From positions 1 to 8,168 of the forward strand of contig JAITMZ010000196.1 of assembly GCA_031290725.1 (NCBI GenBank): 8,168 nucleotides of DNA, read 5' to 3'. This document shows positions 5,493 to 8,168 of the stretch, in pieces. Within the stretch, counting starts at the first letter, position 1, and each line of letters begins with the position of its first letter. The notes beneath the pieces were generated by a model. The model did not search any database, was not told the origin of the DNA, and saw only the letters and a program-made list of their open reading frames with translations. Made by a program: the position numbers and the translations under genes. Origin of the DNA: Spirochaetaceae bacterium. GTDB taxonomy: Bacteria > Spirochaetota > Spirochaetia > Treponematales > Treponemataceae.

Positions 5493-7178
5493 TTAAAACC
5501 GAATCTTCTCCCCCTCCGCGCCGTAGGCTTCGATGCGGAGCTTCCGTACCTGTTCGTCCGCCAGGTAGTCGTCGAAGTTCATCATCCGGTCTATACAGCC
5601 CGCCGGGGTAAACTCCACGATGCGGTTGGCGATGGATGAGATAAACTCGTGGTCGTGGCTGTTGAAAAGGACAACCCCCGGAAAGTTCACCAGGGCTTCG
5701 TTCAAGCTGGTGATGGCTTCCAGGTCAAGGTGGTTGGTGGGTTCGTCCATGACCAGCACATTTGCGCCGGAGAGCATCAGTTTGGACAGCATACACCGCA
5801 CCTTTTCGCCGCCTGAAAGCACCCGCACGCTTTTGAGCGATTCGTCGCCGGTGAACAACATGCGCCCCAAAAAGCCCCGCACGTAGGCGTCGTCCTGTTC
5901 GGGGGAGTATTGCCGGAGCCAGTCGGTGATGTTCAAGTCCTCCTCGAAGTAGGACGCGGTGTCCAGAGCCAGGTAAGCCGTGGAGGTGGTCTGCCCCCAG
6001 TAGTATTCGCCCGCGTCCGCCTTGAGGGTTCCGGTGATGATGTCAAAAAACGCGGACTTGGCCTTGTGTTCGATTCCCACAAAGGCGATTTTATCCGTGC
6101 GGTTCACGGTGAGGGAAAAATCCGTGAGAAGCGGGTGCGTGATTTTTCCGTTCGCGGCGGTTCCGTTCTTTTCGCCCTTTGCGGCAGGGCCGCCGGTGTA
6201 GCTCAGTTTTTCCACCCGGAGCACGTTGTTGCCGATTTCCCGGTCGGGCTTGAAGTGCACGTAGGGGAACTTGCGGGTGGTAACCGACAGCTCTTCCAGG
6301 GCGAGTTTATCGTAGACTTTTTTGCGGCTGGTTGCCTGGCGGCTTTTGGCGGCGTTGCTGGCAAACCGTTGGATAAACTCCCGCAGGTCTTTCATCTTTT
6401 CGTCCCGCTTTTTGGCCTGGTCTTTTGCCTGGCGCTGCATGATTTGGCTCATCTGGTACCAAAAGTCGTAGTTGCCGCTGAACAGGCTTATCTTGCCGTA
6501 GTCGATGTCGCACACGCAGGTACACACCGCATTCAGAAAGTGCCGGTCGTGGCTCACCACGATCACCGTGTTGGGAAAGTCGATCAGGAAGTCTTCCAGC
6601 CAGCCGATAGACTCCAGGTCAAGCCCGTTGGTTGGCTCGTCGAGGAGCAGCAGTTCCGGTTCGCCGAAAATGGCCTGGGCCAAAAGCACCCGCACCTTCT
6701 GGGCTTCGCTCAGCTCCGACATCATCTTGTCGTGAAATTCCTCCTCCAGCCCCAGGCCGGAGAGCATCTGCTGTATCTGGTTCTCCGCTTCCCATCCGCC
6801 CATCTCGGAAAATTCGCCTTCCAGCTCCGCGGCGCGGTTTCCGTCGGCTTCGCTGAAGTCGCTCTTGGCGTATATTTCTTCCCGCGCTTTGCAGCACCGG
6901 TAGAGTTTGGGGTGGCCCGTCATCACCGTGTCCTGCACGGAATAGTGGTCAAAGGCAAAGTGATCCTGGCGCAGCACGGCCATGCGTTCCCCGGCGCCGG
7001 TGCTTACCTGGCCGGCGTCGTGTTCCTGCTCGCCCGAGAGGATTTTGAGGAACGTGGATTTTCCTGCCCCGTTTGCGCCGATAATGCCGTAGCAGTTGCC
7101 GGGGGTGAATTTGAGGTTTACGTCTTTGAAGAGGACCCGGTCGCCGAATTTGAGCGACAGGCCGCTGACTGTAATCAT
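5493..7178 (-). CDS. ABC-F family ATP-binding protein, YbiT type
   Basis: This is a soluble twin-ATPase protein without membrane segments; ABC-F proteins act on the ribosome, near the tRNA exit or P site. Domain 1 has Walker A GANGAGKS (34-41), Walker B LLLLDEP (D180, E181) and switch H210, but its signature reads LSEAQ (156-160) instead of LSGGQ. A basic linker covers about 240-310 and includes SRQATSR (279-285), a hallmark of this family. Domain 2 has a degenerate Walker A, GIEHKAKS (368-375), but an intact LSGGE (454-458), DEPTNHLD (D478, E479) and H508. A short Gly/Ala/Lys-rich insert sits at about 329-346. Motifs such as IGANG, RQDHFAF, SHDRHFLN and GNYD follow Escherichia coli YbiT as I remember it. 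The 561 residues are a normal length. The ATG overlaps the stop of the upstream dehydrogenase as ATGA and has no good ribosome binding site of its own, so translation is probably coupled. Nothing marks it as an antibiotic resistance determinant. Confidence 0.93.
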   Translation of the reverse strand: MITVSGLSLKFGDRVLFKDVNLKFTPGNCYGIIGANGAGKSTFLKILSGEQEHDAGQVSTGAGERMAVLRQDHFAFDHYSVQDTVMTGHPKLYRCCKAREEIYAKSDFSEADGNRAAELEGEFSEMGGWEAENQIQQMLSGLGLEEEFHDKMMSELSEAQKVRVLLAQAIFGEPELLLLDEPTNGLDLESIGWLEDFLIDFPNTVIVVSHDRHFLNAVCTCVCDIDYGKISLFSGNYDFWYQMSQIMQRQAKDQAKKRDEKMKDLREFIQRFASNAAKSRQATSRKKVYDKLALEELSVTTRKFPYVHFKPDREIGNNVLRVEKLSYTGGPAAKGEKNGTAANGKITHPLLTDFSLTVNRTDKIAFVGIEHKAKSAFFDIITGTLKADAGEYYWGQTTSTAYLALDTASYFEEDLNITDWLRQYSPEQDDAYVRGFLGRMLFTGDESLKSVRVLSGGEKVRCMLSKLMLSGANVLVMDEPTNHLDLEAITSLNEALVNFPGVVLFNSHDHEFISSIANRIVEFTPAGCIDRMMNFDDYLADEQVRKLRIEAYGAEGEKIRF

Positions 7179-8137
7179 GCTGTTTTTTTCCGGTAGCCTA
7201 TGGTGAAATCCACCAGGTTTTCCAGCGGTTCACCCTTTGCGTAGCGCCCGGCGTTAGTGACGCACAGGTTGACGATGTTTTCATAGGTTTCCCGCAACCA
7301 GAAGCCGCCCGCTACATGGGGGGTGATCAGGGCGTTTTCGGTGCGCCACAGCCGATGGCCCGCCGGAAGGGGCTCGGGGTCGGTCACATCCACCGCCGCG
7401 CCGCCCAGGATGCCACTTTCCAGGGCGTCACACAGGGCGTCGATGTCTACCGCGGGTCCCCGACCGGCGTTTACGAAGAAGGCTCCCGGTTTCATCCGGG
7501 CAAAGCGCTCCCGGTCAAAGAGGCGTTCCGTGGCGCTTGTGTTGGGCAGCACCGAGACCACCACGTCAGCCCGGGGGAGAATCCGGTCCAGTTGGTCGCT
7601 GGTGTATATCTCGTCCACGCAATCGGGCTTGGCCCCGGGGGTGCGGCGCATGCCGATGAGATAGGCACCCAGGGCCTTCATGTTCGCCGCATAGGCTTTA
7701 CCGATGCTGCCCAGCCCAATCACCAGGATCACCGCGCCCTTGATGGAACCAATCTTGCCCCGGGGTTTCCATTCCCCTTTGTTCTGTTCGTCCCGGTAAA
7801 GATGGAGCTTCCGGGTGAGCGCCACGGTGACCGCGAGTATCCATTCCGATACCGACTGGTCGTAAGCGCCGGTGGCGCAGGTGACGGTCACTCCGGCGGG
7901 CACCTTGCCGTTCAGGTAATCCGTGCCGGAACTGATGAGCTGTATCCATTTGAGTTTGGGATAGCGCGACAGGGTATCCGCATTGGGCAGACCAAAGATG
8001 GCCTCCGTGTCCCGAACGTCGGCTTCGCTCAGATCCGTCTCGTTTTTCACATACACGGCCTTTCTGCCGCCCAGAGCCGCCTCCAGGGGGGGGCGATATT
8101 GGTCTTCAAACTTAAACAACAGTACTGCGTTTGACAT
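7175..8137 (-). CDS. D-2-hydroxyacid dehydrogenase, NAD(P)-binding
   Basis: This 320-residue oxidoreductase belongs to the D-isomer 2-hydroxyacid dehydrogenase family, which interconverts 2-keto acids and D-2-hydroxy acids using NADH or NADPH. The Rossmann motif is VIGLGSIG (139-146). The catalytic set is complete: R226 in NAGRG, E255 in DPEPLP and H274 in TPHVAG. An N-terminal substrate domain contains the usual LKWIQLISSGTDYL (62-75). The segment after GLGSIG ends IGMRRTP, so there is no acidic residue directly typical of strict NAD preference and NADPH use is possible. The substrate (glyoxylate, hydroxypyruvate, lactate or other) cannot be read from the sequence. It starts at ATG 8135-8137 with AAGGAG (8146-8151) eight bases upstream, and is first in an operon with the ABC-F gene. 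A run of eight C on the coding strand (8086-8093) lies at codons 15-18. Confidence 0.92.
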   Translation of the reverse strand: MSNAVLLFKFEDQYRPPLEAALGGRKAVYVKNETDLSEADVRDTEAIFGLPNADTLSRYPKLKWIQLISSGTDYLNGKVPAGVTVTCATGAYDQSVSEWILAVTVALTRKLHLYRDEQNKGEWKPRGKIGSIKGAVILVIGLGSIGKAYAANMKALGAYLIGMRRTPGAKPDCVDEIYTSDQLDRILPRADVVVSVLPNTSATERLFDRERFARMKPGAFFVNAGRGPAVDIDALCDALESGILGGAAVDVTDPEPLPAGHRLWRTENALITPHVAGGFWLRETYENIVNLCVTNAGRYAKGEPLENLVDFTIGYRKKTA

Positions 8138-8151
8138 ATACGTATCTCCTT
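8138..8151 (-). promoter_or_regulatory. Ribosome binding site of the dehydrogenase
   Basis: On the - strand AAGGAG (8146-8151) precedes the ATG with an eight-base spacer. It begins only five bases after the repeat copy at the window edge. Confidence 0.7.
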
Positions 8152-8156
8152 ATGGA

Positions 8157-8168
8157 CACCTCTAAAAA
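8157..8168. repeat. Palindromic intergenic repeat, copy C (cut by window end)
   Basis: CACCTCTAAAAA runs to the last base and equals the left arm of copy A and, with one change, copy B. The other arm would lie outside the window. As with copy A it sits in the 5' leader of a minus-strand operon. Confidence 0.55.

Noticed and set aside
5493..7178. ABC-F gene as an antibiotic resistance factor
   Set aside because: Its motifs match the YbiT type and not the known resistance groups, and its operon partner is a metabolic enzyme.
7182..7188. Seven-A run before the ATGA overlap as a programmed frameshift site
   Set aside because: The run is read AAA AAA ACA, so it is not in the phase needed for a standard -1 slippery heptamer, and the ATGA overlap already explains coupling.
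5910..7196. A 428-codon open frame on the + strand opposite the ABC-F gene
   Set aside because: It is the antisense shadow of a gene with clear ABC motifs, has no recognisable domain or ribosome binding site, and is explained by GC-rich third codon positions.
7316..8134. A 272-codon + strand frame opposite the dehydrogenase
   Set aside because: Antisense shadow with low-complexity Gly/Arg/His-rich content and no motif.

Overview
The window looks like chromosomal DNA of a spirochaete of the Treponema type (inference only). The reasons are two large surface lipoproteins with loose lipoboxes, a dispersed intergenic palindrome, mixed ATG/GTG/TTG start use and ordinary sigma70-like promoters. Nothing here fixes the species. 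There is no tRNA, rRNA, CRISPR array or transposase. Coding density is high and there is no gene-free stretch longer than about 200 bases.

Layout from left to right. (1) 1-417 (+) is the 3' part of a gene with a PD-(D/E)XK nuclease-like fold, cut by the window edge. (2) 418-618 carries no gene but holds three successive inverted repeats, two of which would be capped by GNRA tetraloops if transcribed on the + strand. (3) 619-1783 (-) is a two-gene operon: a type I phosphoribosyltransferase followed by RNase HII (rnhB), whose likely TTG start lies inside the end of the first gene. (4) 1784-1987 is a divergent promoter region with good promoters on both strands, phased T-tracts between them, and one copy of a palindromic repeat in the phosphoribosyltransferase leader. 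(5) 1988-5428 (+) holds two tandem paralogous lipoproteins, each with an InlB/Flg_new-like beta repeat followed by a clostripain-like (C11, clan CD) cysteine peptidase domain. (6) 5429-5492 holds a perfect 14-bp-arm palindrome between convergent genes. (7) 5493-8137 (-) is a second two-gene operon: a D-2-hydroxyacid dehydrogenase overlapping by ATGA with a YbiT-type ABC-F ATPase. (8) 8138-8168 holds the ribosome binding site of that operon and a cut third copy of the palindromic repeat.

How the parts relate. The housekeeping genes (purine-type salvage, RNA:DNA hybrid removal, ABC-F ribosome factor, 2-hydroxyacid reduction) have no obvious common pathway. The distinctive unit is the pair of predicted outer-surface, Arg/Lys-type proteases, probably made by tandem duplication and driven by a strong promoter in front of the first. 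The other notable signals are non-coding: the repeat family marking gene borders and leaders, the hairpin cluster at 445-601, and G/C homopolymers near the 5' ends of the lead gene of both minus-strand operons.
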